Shown one piece after another: positions 47,590 through 58,340 of a stretch of DNA of 64,000 nt (positions within the stretch are counted from its first letter, which is position 1; each line of letters starts with the position of its first letter). Under the pieces are notes generated by a model, which was not told where the DNA came from, made no database searches, and saw nothing but the letters and a program-made list of their open reading frames with translations. Where the stretch lies: assembly GCF_019469205.1 (NCBI RefSeq), contig NZ_CP048265.1, positions 2,356,001-2,420,000 on the forward strand, given 5' to 3'. The stretch comes from Gilliamella sp. ESL0405. GTDB taxonomy: Bacteria; Pseudomonadota; Gammaproteobacteria; Enterobacterales; Orbaceae. A program made the translations under genes and the position numbers.

Positions 47590-47909
47590 TTAATACCTTA
47601 TTTTTATTTCAATTTGGAAATTTAAAATCTGGTTAAAACACGACCTTGAAACATATAATATAGATTAGACAGCATAACCAAAACCGATAAATAAAATACC
47701 ACAAGCGCAAACAATCACCAATAATATTTTTAATATCTGCCTTGTTTATTAAGGCTTAAATAGTGAAAAACATTTTATGAATCAATTGGTTAAAAATAAT
47801 CGTTAGCTGTTTAACCTTAGTGATAATAATAAGCGTGTAAACACGCTTCACCAGCTTGAAGGGGGTGAAGCAATGTAAAAAATGAGTGGAACAATTAACC
47901 TAAACCCGA
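47590..47909. other. Intergenic region with tandem hairpins
   Basis: About 320 bases between two minus-strand genes. A palindrome AAGCGTGTAAACACGCTT (47831-47848) is directly followed by a second hairpin, GCTTCACC/GGTGAAGC (47845-47871). They lie just downstream of the ulaE stop, so they probably terminate the ula operon. The remainder is featureless. Confidence 0.5.
47831..47871 (-). terminator. Putative double-hairpin terminator of the ula operon
   Basis: Two adjacent perfect stems (seven and eight base pairs) about 40-80 bases after ulaE on the minus strand, partially overlapping each other. No long T tract follows, so an mRNA-stabilising role is also possible. Confidence 0.5.
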
Positions 47910-48800
47910 TTAACTAAATAGTGGAAAATCGGCTTGCTGAGCAATATCCGTTAAGCGCTGTTTAGCCGTCACGATATTTTGTTTCCAGTTTTGATCTTGT
48001 GCCCACATTTCAATTACCAGTGGTGCGGTATAATTCATCTGTTTGAGCGTTTTGAAGATCGCAGCAAAATCGACTTCACCTTCACCGATCACTAAATCAC
48101 GAAACTGTCCGGCGTAATTGGGTTTAACTTTGTAAGTATCTTTTAGGTGTATTTGCACAATATGTTCACTGCTGAGTAATAGCTCGGTGCACACATCATA
48201 GTTCCAACCGGTAATATTACCCACATCCGGATAAGCCATAAAATAAGGGGAGTTGACTGATTTTCGTAAAATCTCAAATTTACTGAGCGAGTTGAGATAG
48301 TTGGTATCCATTATCTCAACTGCTAACATCACGCCCCTTCGCTCAGCTTGTTTGGCGCTCCATTGCATTCCTTCAATAAAACGCTGATGAGTCTCTAAAT
48401 TAGCCGGTTCGTAATAAACATCATAGCCCGCTAACTGAATCACTCTCACGCCTAACTTATAAGCAAGCAAAATGGCTTTATTCATAATGATTTTAGCTTG
48501 TTGTCGAATACTCTCCTGCGCTGAGCCAAATGGGTATTTACGGTGAGCGCTTAAACAAATGGAATGAAAATAGATGCCGGTTTGTTCACATAATCGCTTT
48601 AAGCTGAAAATCTCTTCATCTGACCAATCGAGCCTTGCTTGTCGTTCATCAGTTTCGTCAATCGACAGTTCGATAAAGTCGAATCCTAATGATTTCGCTT
48701 GGTTAAATTTTTCTTGCCATGAAAGCGTATTAGGAAGTGCTTTTTCATAAAGACCGATCAAAGGCGATGATTTGATGATATTGATTGAACTTTCTGTCAT
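47910..48800 (-). CDS. ulaE: L-ribulose-5-phosphate 3-epimerase UlaE
   Basis: Converts L-xylulose-5-P to L-ribulose-5-P in ascorbate catabolism. 296 aa (E. coli 284). Signatures: LIGLYEKALPNTLSWQEKF, LGFDFIELSIDETDERQARL, RVIQLAGYDVYYEPANLETH, and metal/substrate residues in EIMDTNY and YPDVGNITGW. Last gene of the ula operon, about 70 bases after ulaD. The paralogous SgbU is the alternative but the context makes UlaE clear. Confidence 0.95.
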   Translation of the reverse strand: MTESSINIIKSSPLIGLYEKALPNTLSWQEKFNQAKSLGFDFIELSIDETDERQARLDWSDEEIFSLKRLCEQTGIYFHSICLSAHRKYPFGSAQESIRQQAKIIMNKAILLAYKLGVRVIQLAGYDVYYEPANLETHQRFIEGMQWSAKQAERRGVMLAVEIMDTNYLNSLSKFEILRKSVNSPYFMAYPDVGNITGWNYDVCTELLLSSEHIVQIHLKDTYKVKPNYAGQFRDLVIGEGEVDFAAIFKTLKQMNYTAPLVIEMWAQDQNWKQNIVTAKQRLTDIAQQADFPLFS

Positions 48801-48868
48801 AGTTTAAACCTAATAGTGATTAAATAAAGCTTGATGCAGTCACCAATTAAGTGGCTGCATCAATCCGC

Positions 48869-49513
48869 TTACCAATATTTAGCAATTTGATCTCTCAACG
48901 CTTGCGCCGTTTGTTGACCGTTTTCATTGGCTAGTGCTCGACCAGCGATAAATGCTTTGGTTTTAATTCCTTTGAACAGATGTATATCTTCCGGCACAAT
49001 GCCACCGGTAATGGATAACTCTAACCCCAGATCAGAAAGTTGGCGCATTTTAACCAGATCTTCTTCGCCCCAACCAACCCCTGCCAATTCGGCATCTCGT
49101 GAGCGATGATAGATCGCTTGTTTGATGCCTAATTTACGCCACGCTTTGGCATCTTCAAGCGTCCAATGACCATACAGCTCAATTTGAATTTCACCGTTAT
49201 ACTCATCAGCCACTTTTTTACAAGCTTCAATGGTTGCAATATGCGCCGCTGCTGAAACCGTGAGCCAATTTGCGCCAGCAGAAAACGCCATTTTCGCCAA
49301 AATAGCACCGCCATCGGTGGTTTTTAAATCACACACTAAAATATGATTAGGGTGCTTTTCTCTTAAGGTTTTCACACCAATAATGCCGGCACCAAATGCC
49401 AGAATCGTTCCTACTTCGATAATATCGACAAATCCGGCAACATTCTCTGCTACCTCTAAAGCCGGCTTTAATTCTGTTTGATCTAAGGCTATTTGTAACA
49501 TAGGTTTTGTCAT
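48869..49513 (-). CDS. ulaD: 3-keto-L-gulonate-6-phosphate decarboxylase UlaD
   Basis: Decarboxylates 3-keto-L-gulonate-6-P to L-xylulose-5-P. 214 aa (E. coli 216), (beta/alpha)8 fold of the OMP decarboxylase suprafamily: LQIALDQTELKPALEVAENV, the metal/catalytic CDLKTTDGG motif, and the C-terminal phosphate loop SITGGIVPEDI plus FIAGRALA. Gene order here (ulaF before ulaD) differs from E. coli. Confidence 0.96.
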   Translation of the reverse strand: MTKPMLQIALDQTELKPALEVAENVAGFVDIIEVGTILAFGAGIIGVKTLREKHPNHILVCDLKTTDGGAILAKMAFSAGANWLTVSAAAHIATIEACKKVADEYNGEIQIELYGHWTLEDAKAWRKLGIKQAIYHRSRDAELAGVGWGEEDLVKMRQLSDLGLELSITGGIVPEDIHLFKGIKTKAFIAGRALANENGQQTAQALRDQIAKYW

Positions 49514-49532
49514 TTTACTTCCCCTTTAAATT

Positions 49533-50225
49533 CTATTTTTGACCATAATAAGCATTGGCACCATGCTTACGGAAATAGTGTTTATCTGATAAAGCTTGTT
49601 GAATATGAATGGTTGGATTAAGCTGACGAGTTGACAGCGCCATTTTAGCCACCTCTTCGAGTACCACTGCGTTATGTACTGCATCAATGGCATCTTTTCC
49701 CCAACAAAATGGCGCATGTCCTGAAATTAATGCGCCAGGCATAGCAACCGGATCAAGACCACGACGCTTGAACTCCTCAATAATCACTAATCCGGTGTTT
49801 TTTTCATAATCTGACGCAATTTCATTTTCAGTCAATCGCCTTGTACAAGGTACGTCGCCATAAAAATAATCCGCATGCGTTGTGCCTAATGCCGGTACAT
49901 CTAATTCTGCTTGCGCCCAAATGGTGGCAAAAGGTGAATGAGTATGCACAATGCCACCAATGTTGCTAAACGCTTTGTAAAGCTCAAGATGCGTTGCGGT
50001 ATCGCTTGACGGGTTTAATCGTCCTTCGACTATCTCACCTTCTAGTGACAAGACAACAATGTCTTCGACCTTCATATTTTCATACTCAACGCCGGAGGGT
50101 TTAATCGCAATCACCCCTTTAGTACGATCAATTTGCGAAACGTTACCCCAAGTAAAGGTCACTAAGTGATGTTTGGGCAGGGTTAAATTAGCTTGTAATA
50201 CTTTCTCTTTTAAAGCCTGATACAT
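49533..50225 (-). CDS. ulaF: L-ribulose-5-phosphate 4-epimerase UlaF
   Basis: Class II aldolase-like zinc enzyme turning L-ribulose-5-P into D-xylulose-5-P, the exit to the pentose phosphate pathway. 230 aa. Motifs: [46 protein letters not shown] with zinc His, [16 protein letters not shown], and the C-terminal [12 protein letters not shown]. The stop is near the ulaD start, and the start lies three bases after ulaC. AraD or SgbE are less likely given the operon. Confidence 0.95.
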   Translation of the reverse strand: MYQALKEKVLQANLTLPKHHLVTFTWGNVSQIDRTKGVIAIKPSGVEYENMKVEDIVVLSLEGEIVEGRLNPSSDTATHLELYKAFSNIGGIVHTHSPFATIWAQAELDVPALGTTHADYFYGDVPCTRRLTENEIASDYEKNTGLVIIEEFKRRGLDPVAMPGALISGHAPFCWGKDAIDAVHNAVVLEEVAKMALSTRQLNPTIHIQQALSDKHYFRKHGANAYYGQK

Positions 50226-50228
50226 AAA

Positions 50229-50702
50229 TCAACCTCCCATTAATGCCTTATCGATGACGGCATAAACATCTTCTTTGGTTTTACAAGCTCTTAACTTATC
50301 GAGATCAACACCAGTTTCACTGTTTTCATCATCGAGTACTTGTGTCACTTCCATTAACCCTTGCATATGCTCATCAGAAGTACTGCCCGCTAACGTGATA
50401 AGCACATCAACCGGTTCCGGTTCGCCGTCAAAGTAGACCGGTTTATTGAGTGTGACTAAAGCAAATGCTGTTCGATTCACGCCGTCTTCGGGTCTGGCGT
50501 GTGGCATGGCAAAATTAGGGGCGATAATAATGTAAGGTCCCATGGTTTTCACACAATGAATAATCGCCTCATAATAAGAGGGTTTAATCGCTTGAGATGC
50601 AACAAGCATATCCGTTCCTAACTTGATAGCTTCCTGCCAAGTGGCTGCATCAGCTTTAAGTAAAATAGAGTTGTTTTCAATCAATGATTCTTTCAAAGCC
50701 AT
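50229..50702 (-). CDS. ulaC: L-ascorbate PTS EIIA component UlaC
   Basis: Phosphocarrier that takes phosphate from HPr and hands it to the EIIB domain. 157 aa of the mannitol/fructose EIIA fold; the phosphorylated His is His68 in IIIAPNFAMPHARPEDG. Located between the EIICB gene and ulaF. Confidence 0.95.
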   Translation of the reverse strand: MALKESLIENNSILLKADAATWQEAIKLGTDMLVASQAIKPSYYEAIIHCVKTMGPYIIIAPNFAMPHARPEDGVNRTAFALVTLNKPVYFDGEPEPVDVLITLAGSTSDEHMQGLMEVTQVLDDENSETGVDLDKLRACKTKEDVYAVIDKALMGG

Positions 50703-50723
50703 GTTGCGCTCCTTTTATATAAT

Positions 50724-52490
50724 TTACTGGGCAAGAACTTTTTTAATCAGTTCAATAAGTTCATCACCAAATGTGTTTGGATTTAGCATATTTTGTACAC
50801 CTAAAGCATGTTGTCCTTCGTTGACTTCAATCTCGTGGATCAGATGCTTAGAGGCAACGATGATATCGACATTAGGTAAACGGGATTTGTAATCGGTAAC
50901 TGCACATGAATCCATAACATTGGCTATGCCTTTCTTATCTAAATAATTGGCAATTTTCATTTTCATCATCATTGAAGAGCCTTGACCACTGCCGCATACC
51001 GCTAAAATGCGCACCGGTTTACCTTCACTAATTGCCACTTCTTCCATTTTTTCAACGACCGCTTCGTTAACATCTTCAGTTGGATCATCGACCAGCGGTC
51101 TATTTTTTTGTTCTGCTTCTTCTTGACGTAACTGTTTAGCCGCAAAGAACATATAGACTAAAGCTAAAGCGATAAGTACATAGATGAATAAGTAAGAGAA
51201 AGATAATCCTTGTAAAATAGGCGGGAACAAGATAGCCCAGTCAGCCATACCCATCCAAGAATCGATTGGTGTACCATTTTGCGCAAAGATATGAATCACC
51301 CAGGCAGAGCCAAATACTTCAATCATGCCCATAACAAAACAGATCTTCATCACCGCTTTCCAGCCACCAAAATGGTTAGAAAATACGCCAATGGTCGCAT
51401 TAGAGAAGAACATCGGGATAAAGCCCGGAATGATCATAATCGGCGATTTAAAGACCAGTAATAAAGCAATAGCTAAAAATTGCCCTAATGCACCCCAGAT
51501 AAAACCAAACACCATTGCATTAGGTGAAAACGCATAAATCGCCGCACAGTCAATGGCGAGTACCGCATTAGGAATTAATTTTTCAGAAATACCTTTAAAG
51601 GCTTCAGATAATTCGGCAACAAACATTCTCACGCCGCCAACAATAACTTGAATTGCCACCGCAAATTTAAGCCCAGTCTCTAAAATATAGATTGTCCAAT
51701 GGGTTGAACCGGCCATTGTTTGTAAATTATCTAAACCGAAAGAAAGTAGAATAATGCCAAAAAAGATGGTCATGACAATTGCGGTTGCCGCAATGCTATC
51801 ATGGAAAATATGCAACCATTTCGGAAGTTTTAGATTATCCACTGAATCATTTTTATCACCTAATTTCGGCGCTAATTTAACCGCAATCCACGAGCCTAAT
51901 TGTTGCTGATGACCAATTGAAAACCCAGCTCCACCGGTGACGGCCTCAGTTGGTTTAAACATCATATTGGAAAAAATTCCCCAATAGAGCGCCGTAATAA
52001 CGGCTGAGTAGATGATTGTTTCCCACATGCTAAAACCAAATAGGAAATAAAATAGTGCAATTAAGCCCACTTGTTGGAACATGATATGTCCGGTAAGCAT
52101 AATTGTCCGAATTCCGGTTATACGGCGGAAAATAACCAATAAAATATTAATCGCAAGCGCTAATAGTACCGCATAGCCTACCCATGAATAATACTCACCC
52201 ATGCCTGTCTCAACCGCCACCATTGAGGCATAAGTATCGATAATTGATCCTTTGATACCATGATATTCAGAAAGTTTGGCGATAACCGGTTTAAAGGTCG
52301 AAACCAAAACGCCCGAACCAACTTGCAATAACATGAAACCGACGATAGTTTTAATTGTTCCTTTTAAAATAGTGGTGATATCTTTTCTTAAAAGGCAATA
52401 GCCTAACATTGTCACTAACCCAAGTAACAAAGGCGCCTTTGTCATCACTTGGCTATAAAAAATATAAAATATGTTATAGATTACTTCCAT
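50724..52490 (-). CDS. ulaA: L-ascorbate PTS fused EIIC-EIIB (UlaA-UlaB) permease
   Basis: 588 aa: residues 1-465 are the UlaA-type membrane channel ([57 protein letters not shown]) and about 490-588 are a complete EIIB domain with the phosphorylated Cys499 in [19 protein letters not shown]. In E. coli these are separate genes ulaA and ulaB. A charged linker ([19 protein letters not shown]) joins them. The frame is continuous, so this is a real fusion, not two genes. First gene of the minus-strand ula operon, divergent from ulaR. Confidence 0.95.
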   Translation of the reverse strand: MEVIYNIFYIFYSQVMTKAPLLLGLVTMLGYCLLRKDITTILKGTIKTIVGFMLLQVGSGVLVSTFKPVIAKLSEYHGIKGSIIDTYASMVAVETGMGEYYSWVGYAVLLALAINILLVIFRRITGIRTIMLTGHIMFQQVGLIALFYFLFGFSMWETIIYSAVITALYWGIFSNMMFKPTEAVTGGAGFSIGHQQQLGSWIAVKLAPKLGDKNDSVDNLKLPKWLHIFHDSIAATAIVMTIFFGIILLSFGLDNLQTMAGSTHWTIYILETGLKFAVAIQVIVGGVRMFVAELSEAFKGISEKLIPNAVLAIDCAAIYAFSPNAMVFGFIWGALGQFLAIALLLVFKSPIMIIPGFIPMFFSNATIGVFSNHFGGWKAVMKICFVMGMIEVFGSAWVIHIFAQNGTPIDSWMGMADWAILFPPILQGLSFSYLFIYVLIALALVYMFFAAKQLRQEEAEQKNRPLVDDPTEDVNEAVVEKMEEVAISEGKPVRILAVCGSGQGSSMMMKMKIANYLDKKGIANVMDSCAVTDYKSRLPNVDIIVASKHLIHEIEVNEGQHALGVQNMLNPNTFGDELIELIKKVLAQ

Positions 52491-52938
52491 AGACCCCTCT
52501 CAATGGTAATGGACACTACTGCTTCAATTATTCGAAGAACTGACAACAGATAGATGAATAAATCATCAAAATGTCTCTTATATGGTTGTTAATGATGAAG
52601 TTAATTTTGAGATAAATTTAAACTTCATGGGTTAATCAATCGCAAATGACTCAATTAACCGACATCATCTTTTCACAATCACAATTAATCACTCAATGAT
52701 TATTTATGATTAATTTGACCAAGATCACCTTTCTAATTCATTCGACTTAATATCTGTGATTGTGATCACACTTTTGTTAAAAAAACCGATCCAAACAAAT
52801 GCAAAAGTTATTTTTTTACAATATATTAAAGAAATATCACTGGAATAGGATTTTTAAAATAATTGACAATATTGTGAATGAAAACTATTATCACAAACAA
52901 TCAAATTTAATCAAAAAATGGACAACTTGAGGCGATAA
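52491..52938. promoter_or_regulatory. Divergent ula control region
   Basis: About 450 bases between ulaA(B) and ulaR. Holds a perfect CRP site (52755-52770) and an inverted repeat TTGTGA-N13-TCACAA at 52872-52896 close to ulaR that may be an UlaR operator. No ORF. Confidence 0.7.
52755..52770. promoter_or_regulatory. CRP-cAMP binding site
   Basis: TGTGATTGTGATCACA fits the CRP consensus TGTGA-N6-TCACA without mismatch. Its position about 270 bases upstream of ulaA and 180 upstream of ulaR suits catabolite control of the ascorbate genes, as in E. coli. Confidence 0.8.
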
Positions 52939-53700
52939 ATGAACGAAATAACTCGACATAATGAAATTGTTGCTTTAGTGAGCGAAAAAGGGATGCTCAA
53001 AGTGACAGAATTGATCGAACTTTTTTCGATCTCACCGGCTACAGCCCGTCGTGATATCACAAAATTAGATCAAGAAGGGCGAGTAAAAAAAGTTCGTAAT
53101 GGCATTATGCGATTAGAAGAACAAAAAGCGATTTGGGTGCCAATTGACATCAACAACACCGAAAACTATCACGAAAAAGCACGCATTGCGATACGAGCGG
53201 CAAAGCTATGCAGTAACGATGAAAATGTGGTGATTAATTGTGGATCAACCGCTTTTTTATTAGGACGTGAATTGTGTGGCAAGCAGGTTTCGATTATCAC
53301 CAACTACTTTCCACTGGCTTGTTATTTAATTGAGCATGATCATGAAAATGTCATCATTATGGGTGGTTTATATAACAAAACACAAAATATCATCCTCAAC
53401 CCAATTGCCAGTATCACAGATTCCTATGCCGGTAAATGGATGTTTACCAGTGGCAAAACCCTTACGCCAACAGGCCTTTATAAAAATGAAATATTAAGCG
53501 CTGTAGCTGAACAGCAAATATTAGAAAAAGCGGAAAAATTGGTAGTGGTGGTCGATAGTTCAAAAATCGATACCAAAGCAAATTCAGGCATGCTTTTTTG
53601 CCCAGTAAGTAAAATTGATATCTTAATTACCGGTAAGCAAGCAAACAAGGAAGTAATTGAGAGCATCAAAAAACAAGGTGTAGAAGTGATTTTAGTCTAA
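52939..53700 (+). CDS. ulaR: DeoR-family repressor UlaR
   Basis: 253 aa. N-terminal winged helix (KVTELIELFSISPATARRDI, residues 20-45), then a sugar-phosphate sensor domain of the ribose-5-P isomerase-like type (INCGSTAFLLGRELCG, ILITGKQANKEVIESI). GAGG ribosome site before the ATG. In E. coli UlaR represses both the ula operon and ulaG with L-ascorbate-6-P as inducer; the divergent layout here is compatible. Confidence 0.92.
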   Translation: MNEITRHNEIVALVSEKGMLKVTELIELFSISPATARRDITKLDQEGRVKKVRNGIMRLEEQKAIWVPIDINNTENYHEKARIAIRAAKLCSNDENVVINCGSTAFLLGRELCGKQVSIITNYFPLACYLIEHDHENVIIMGGLYNKTQNIILNPIASITDSYAGKWMFTSGKTLTPTGLYKNEILSAVAEQQILEKAEKLVVVVDSSKIDTKANSGMLFCPVSKIDILITGKQANKEVIESIKKQGVEVILV

Positions 53701-53725
53701 TTATTATTGTTAAAAGGAACATAGT

Positions 53726-54793
53726 ATGAGTAAAGTGAACGAAATTACCCGTGAATCGTGGATATTAAATACGTTTCCTGAGTGGGGAACTTGGCTTAAT
53801 GAAGAGATTGAAACAACCGAGGTTAAACCCAATACGTTTACCATGTGGTGGCTTGCTTGTACCGGGATTTGGTTAAAATCGGCTGGTAATACAAATATCT
53901 CGGTGGATTTTTGGTGTGGAACAGGTAAAAAAACTCATGCCAACCCTTTCATGAACAAACAACATCAAATGATGCGTATGGGCGGCGTGCGTGAGTTACA
54001 ACCCAATTTAAGAACCAGCCCTTTTGTGCTTGACCCTTTTGCGATAAAAGAGATCGACGCAGTAATGGCAACCCACGATCATGCTGATCACATTGACGTT
54101 AATGTGGCAGCGGCGGTAATCCAAAATTGTTCACCGAAAGTCAAATTCATTGGTCCTAAAGCTTGTGTCGAATTATGGAAAAGCTGGGGCGTGCCGGAAG
54201 ATCGCTGCATTGTTGCCAAAGTGGGCGACACTATTGAAGTGGGTGATATCACCATTCGTGTGCTTGACTCATTTGACCGAACTTCTTTAGTAACGCTACC
54301 TAAAGGCGTCTCTTCAACCGATAAATCGATTTTAGACGGTATGGATGATAGAGCGGTTAACTATCTGTTTGAAACATCCGGCGGATCACTTTATCACTCT
54401 GGCGATTCTCACTATTCTAACTACTATGCGAAACATGGTAACGATTATAAGATTGACGTGGCGTTGCTCTCTTACGGTGAAAACCCTCGTGGTGTAACCG
54501 ATAAAATGACCTCATCAGACATTTTACGTGCAGCCGAATCACTTAATACTAAAGTCGTGATTCCATTCCACCACGATATCTGGGCAAACTTCCAAAGTGA
54601 TCCTCGTGAAATTGAAGTGTTATGGGAAATGAAAAAAGATCGCCTTGATTACCAATTTACGCCATTCTTCTGGCAAGTCGGTGGGCGTTATACTTATCCA
54701 ACTGATAAAGGTAAAATGCATTATCAACACTATCGTGGCTTTAGAGATATCTTTACTGACGAACCGGAATTACCTTACCGTTCGTTTTTATAG
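53726..54793 (+). CDS. ulaG: L-ascorbate-6-phosphate lactonase UlaG
   Basis: Metallo-beta-lactamase-fold hydrolase that opens the lactone of imported L-ascorbate-6-P. 355 aa (E. coli 354). Metal motif [46 protein letters not shown] and [12 protein letters not shown] are diagnostic. Follows ulaR by 25 bases; the terminator at 54804 closes this two-gene unit. Confidence 0.97.
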   Translation: MSKVNEITRESWILNTFPEWGTWLNEEIETTEVKPNTFTMWWLACTGIWLKSAGNTNISVDFWCGTGKKTHANPFMNKQHQMMRMGGVRELQPNLRTSPFVLDPFAIKEIDAVMATHDHADHIDVNVAAAVIQNCSPKVKFIGPKACVELWKSWGVPEDRCIVAKVGDTIEVGDITIRVLDSFDRTSLVTLPKGVSSTDKSILDGMDDRAVNYLFETSGGSLYHSGDSHYSNYYAKHGNDYKIDVALLSYGENPRGVTDKMTSSDILRAAESLNTKVVIPFHHDIWANFQSDPREIEVLWEMKKDRLDYQFTPFFWQVGGRYTYPTDKGKMHYQHYRGFRDIFTDEPELPYRSFL

Positions 54794-54803
54794 TCGATGT
54801 AGT

Positions 54804-54824
54804 GGCCTGTCAGTTTGACAGGCC
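54804..54824 (+). terminator. Terminator of ulaR-ulaG
   Basis: Perfect nine-base stem GGCCTGTCA/TGACAGGCC with a GTT loop, 11 bases after the ulaG stop, followed by a T-rich stretch. Confidence 0.75.
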
Positions 54825-57800
54825 AGTTTGTCAAATTTTGGTTAATGTCATTTGATTAAATAAGCTTTTATTTAGTCCTTTGGGTCGGTTAGTTTAACGG
54901 CCCCTTTTTGTTAATATCCTTTCTATTTAAGCGTTCGCTGGATTATTTAGTGTTTTGGGTTTTGGTTGAGGTTATTTAGATTTTATACTTAAACGTGGGT
55001 GTTTTCTGAAAGTTCTTGTCAGTGGTTTGTGTTTTTTTGCTTAAACGCCTATATTTTCTGAAACTTTTTGACAAGTTTTTTACTTTCTTTGAAAGTTGTA
55101 GGTTTTTTGTCTGCAGGTTTCGGACGCTGTGAATTAGTTGATATTTTCATTTCGGTGTCTGCGTCCGAATAGGGGGATTTTATGCGAAATCCCCCTATAC
55201 CCCCTCGCAGCACCACCCAACGCGGTCTTCGACTGCCCTCCGCCTTCGTTCGGTCTTAACGCACCGGCGCTGATTTGTTCCGGACAAAGCAGCGCCTCGC
55301 CAAACATCCTTGTTTGGCGTGCTAACCTCTCTCAGTTGTCGGCGCTTTGTGAAGGTGCGGGTTGGTGCATTTGTTTGCTTTTGTGGAAGATAACGGTATG
55401 GGTCTCGGGGTATTTTGAAAATATCTTAAAAATTTTGTTTTTATACTAAAACGTGTGTGTTTTCTGAAAGTTCTTGTCAAGGGGTTGTATTTTTTGCTTA
55501 AACGCCTATGTTTTCTGAAACTTTTTGACAAGGTTTTTATTTCGTTAAAAGTTGCGGTTTTTTGGTTTGCAGGTTTCGGACGTTGTTGATTGGTTGATAT
55601 TTTCATTTCGGTGTCTGCGTCCGAATTAGGGGGATTTTATGCGAAATCCCCCTATACCCCCTCGCAGCACCACCCAAAGCGGTCTTCGACTGCCCTCCGC
55701 CTTCGTTCGGTCTTAACGCACCGGCGCTGATTTGTTCCGGACAAAGCAGCGCCTCGCCAAACATCCCTGTTTGGCGTGCTAACCTCACTCAGTTGTCGGC
55801 GCTTTGTGAAGGTGCAATCTGGTGCACTTTTATGATTTGGTGAAAAGTTACCGTTTAGGTTTTGGGATATTTTGAAAATATCTTAAAAATTTTGTTTTTA
55901 TACTAAAACGTGTGTGTTTTCTGAAAGTTCTTGTCAGTGGTTTGTGTTTTTTTGCTTAAACGCCTATATTTTCTGAAACTTCTTGACAAGTTTTTTACTT
56001 TCTTTGAAAGTTGTAGGTTTTTTGTCTGCAGGTTTCGGACGCTGTGAATTAGTTGATATTTTCATTTCGGTGTCTGCGTCCGAATAGGGGGATTTTATGC
56101 GAAATCCCCCTATACCCCCTCGCAGCACCACCCAAAGCGGTCTAGCGACTGCCCTCCGCCTTCGTTCGGTCTTAACGCACCGGCGCTGATTTGTTCCCGA
56201 CAAAGCAGCGCCTCGCCAAACATCCCTGTTTGGCGTGCTAACCTCACTCAGTTGTCGGCGCTTTGTGAAGGTGCAATCTGGTGCACTTGTTTGCTTTTGT
56301 GGAAGATAACGGTATGGGTCTCGGGGTATTTTGAAAATATCTTAAAAATTTTGTTTTTATACTAAAACGTGGGTGTTTTCTGAAAGTTCTTGTCAGTGGT
56401 TTGTGTTTTTTTGCTTAAACGCCTATATTTTCTGAAACTTCTTGACAAGTTTTTTACTTTCTTTGAAAGTTGTAGGTTTTTTGTCTGCAGGTTTCGGACG
56501 CTGTGAATTAGTTGATATTTTCATTTCGGTGTCTGCGTCCGAATAGGGGGATTTTATGCGAAATCCCCCTATACCCCCTCGCAGCACCACCCAACGCGGT
56601 CTTCGACTGCCCTCCGCCTTCGTTCGGTCTTAACGCACCGGCGCTGATTTGTTCCGGACAAAGCAGCGCCTCGCCAAACATCCTTGTTTGGCGTGCTAAC
56701 CTCTCTCAGTTGTCGGCGCTTTGTGAAGGTGCGGGTTGGTGCATTTGTTTGCTTTTGTGGAAGATAACTGTATGGGTTTTGGGGTATTTTGAAAATATCT
56801 TAAAAATTTTGTTTTTATACTAAAACGTGTGTGTTTTCTGAAAGTTCTTGTCAAGGGGTTGTATTTTTTGCTTAAACGCCTATGTTTTCTGAAACTTTTT
56901 GACAAGGTTTTTATTTCGTTAAAAGTTGCGGTTTTTTGGTTTGCAGGTTTCGGACGTTGTTGATTGGTTGATATTTTCATTTCGGTGTCTGCGTCCGAAT
57001 TAGGGGGATTTTATGCGAAATCCCCCTATACCCCCTCGCAGCACCACCCAAAGCGGTCTTCGACTGCCCTCCGCCTTCGTTCGGTCTTAACGCACCGGCG
57101 CTGATTTGTTCCGGACAAAGCAGCGCCTCGCCAAACATCCCTGTTTGGCGTGCTAACCTCACTCAGTTGTCGGCGCTTTGTGAAGGTGCAATCTGGTGCA
57201 CTTTTATGATTTGGTGAAAAGTTACCGTTTAGGTTTTGGGTATTTTGAAAATATCTTAAAAATTTTGTTTTTATACTAAAACGTGGGTGTTTTCTGAAAG
57301 TTTTTGTCAAGATTTCGTGTTTTTTGCTTAAACACCTATATTTTCTGAAACTTTTTGACAGGATTTTATGGGTGATGAAAGTCATAGTTTTTTGATCTTT
57401 AGGTTTCGGACGCTGGGAATTTGATTGATTTTTTCCTAATGATGTTAGCGTCCGAATAGAAGGACTCTGTGCATAATCCGCCCCCTCTCCGTACAACATT
57501 GCACTAAGCGATTTTCCAATAAACATAAAAATTTTTGACAAGAACTTTCAGAAATTATATACGTTTAAGTAAAAAATTTTAGCATTTAAAAATATCCCTA
57601 AATCCCCTACCGCTTCTTTTCCCAAAAGCAAACAAGTGCACCAGACCGCACCTTCACAAAGCGCCGACAACTGAGTGAGGTTAGCATGCCAAACAAGGAT
57701 GTTTGGCGAGGCGCTGCTTTGTCCGGAACAAATCAGCGCCGGTGCGTTAAGACCGAACGAAGGCGGAGGGCAGTCGCCAGACCGCTTTGGGTGGTGCTGC

Positions 57801-58330
57801 GAGGGGGTTATTAGGGGGATTTCGCACCAAATCCCCCTAATTCGGACGCCGACGTCGAAATGAAAATATCGACTAATTCACAGCGTCCGAAACTTGCAGA
57901 TCAAAAACTTATAACTTGCAAAAACCCACAAAGTCTTGTCAAAAACTTTCAGAAAACATAGGTGTTTAAGTAAAAAAATTTTTGCACTTAAAAAATATCC
58001 TAAATCCCCTACCGCTTCTTTTCCCAAAAGCAAACAAATGCACCAGACCGCACCTTCACAAAGCGCCGACAACTGAGTGAGGTTAGCACGCCAAACAAGG
58101 ATGTTTGGCGAGGCGCTGCTTTGTCCGGAACAAATCAGCGCCGGTGCGTTAAGACCGAACGAAGGCGGAGGGCAGTCGCCAGACCGCTTTGTGTGGTGCT
58201 GCGAGGGGGTTATTAGGGGGATTTCGCATAAAATCCCCCTAATTCGGACGCAGACACCGAAATGAAAATATCAACTAATTTCCAGCGTCCGAAACCTACA
58301 GATCACCCCCCCACAGATAAAAACCTACAA
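54825..58330. repeat. Large repeat array: five direct units, one degenerate unit, two inverted units
   Basis: Roughly 3.3 kb from 54980 to 58300 with no supportable gene. The direct part has a period of 456-459 bases: the landmark TTCGGTGTCTGCGTCCGAA begins at 55151, 55607, 56066, 56525 and 56981. A higher-order period of 1,374 bases is visible (copies 1 and 4 near-identical, copies 2 and 5 near-identical). A sixth, degenerate unit lies at about 57240-57520. Two further units are in reverse orientation (about 57533-57900 and 57903-58300). Each unit has two ~42-bp AT-rich motifs and a GC-rich core with several hairpins: AGGGGGATTT/AAATCCCCCT, CGCCAAACA/TGTTTGGCG, GGCGCTG/CAGCGCC and outer GGACGC/GCGTCC. 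Short ORFs inside it repeat with the array on both strands and look spurious. Confidence 0.9.
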
Positions 58331-58340
58331 CTTCTTACCC

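Noticed and set aside
54981-57985. Insertion sequence origin of the 42-bp motif (terminal inverted repeats of a transposon)
   Set aside because: No transposase or its remnant lies between any pair of motifs, and pairs are mostly in the same orientation.
55138-58265. Several 60-170-aa ORFs inside the repeat array (for example starting MIFSFRCLRPNRG or MRLARQTGMFGEALL)
   Set aside because: They repeat with the array in both orientations, overlap each other on opposite strands, have no ribosome sites and are dictated by the hairpin-rich GC core; treated as spurious.
54825-58330. CRISPR array
   Set aside because: The period is 456-459 bases, with no short repeat/unique spacer alternation and no cas genes nearby.
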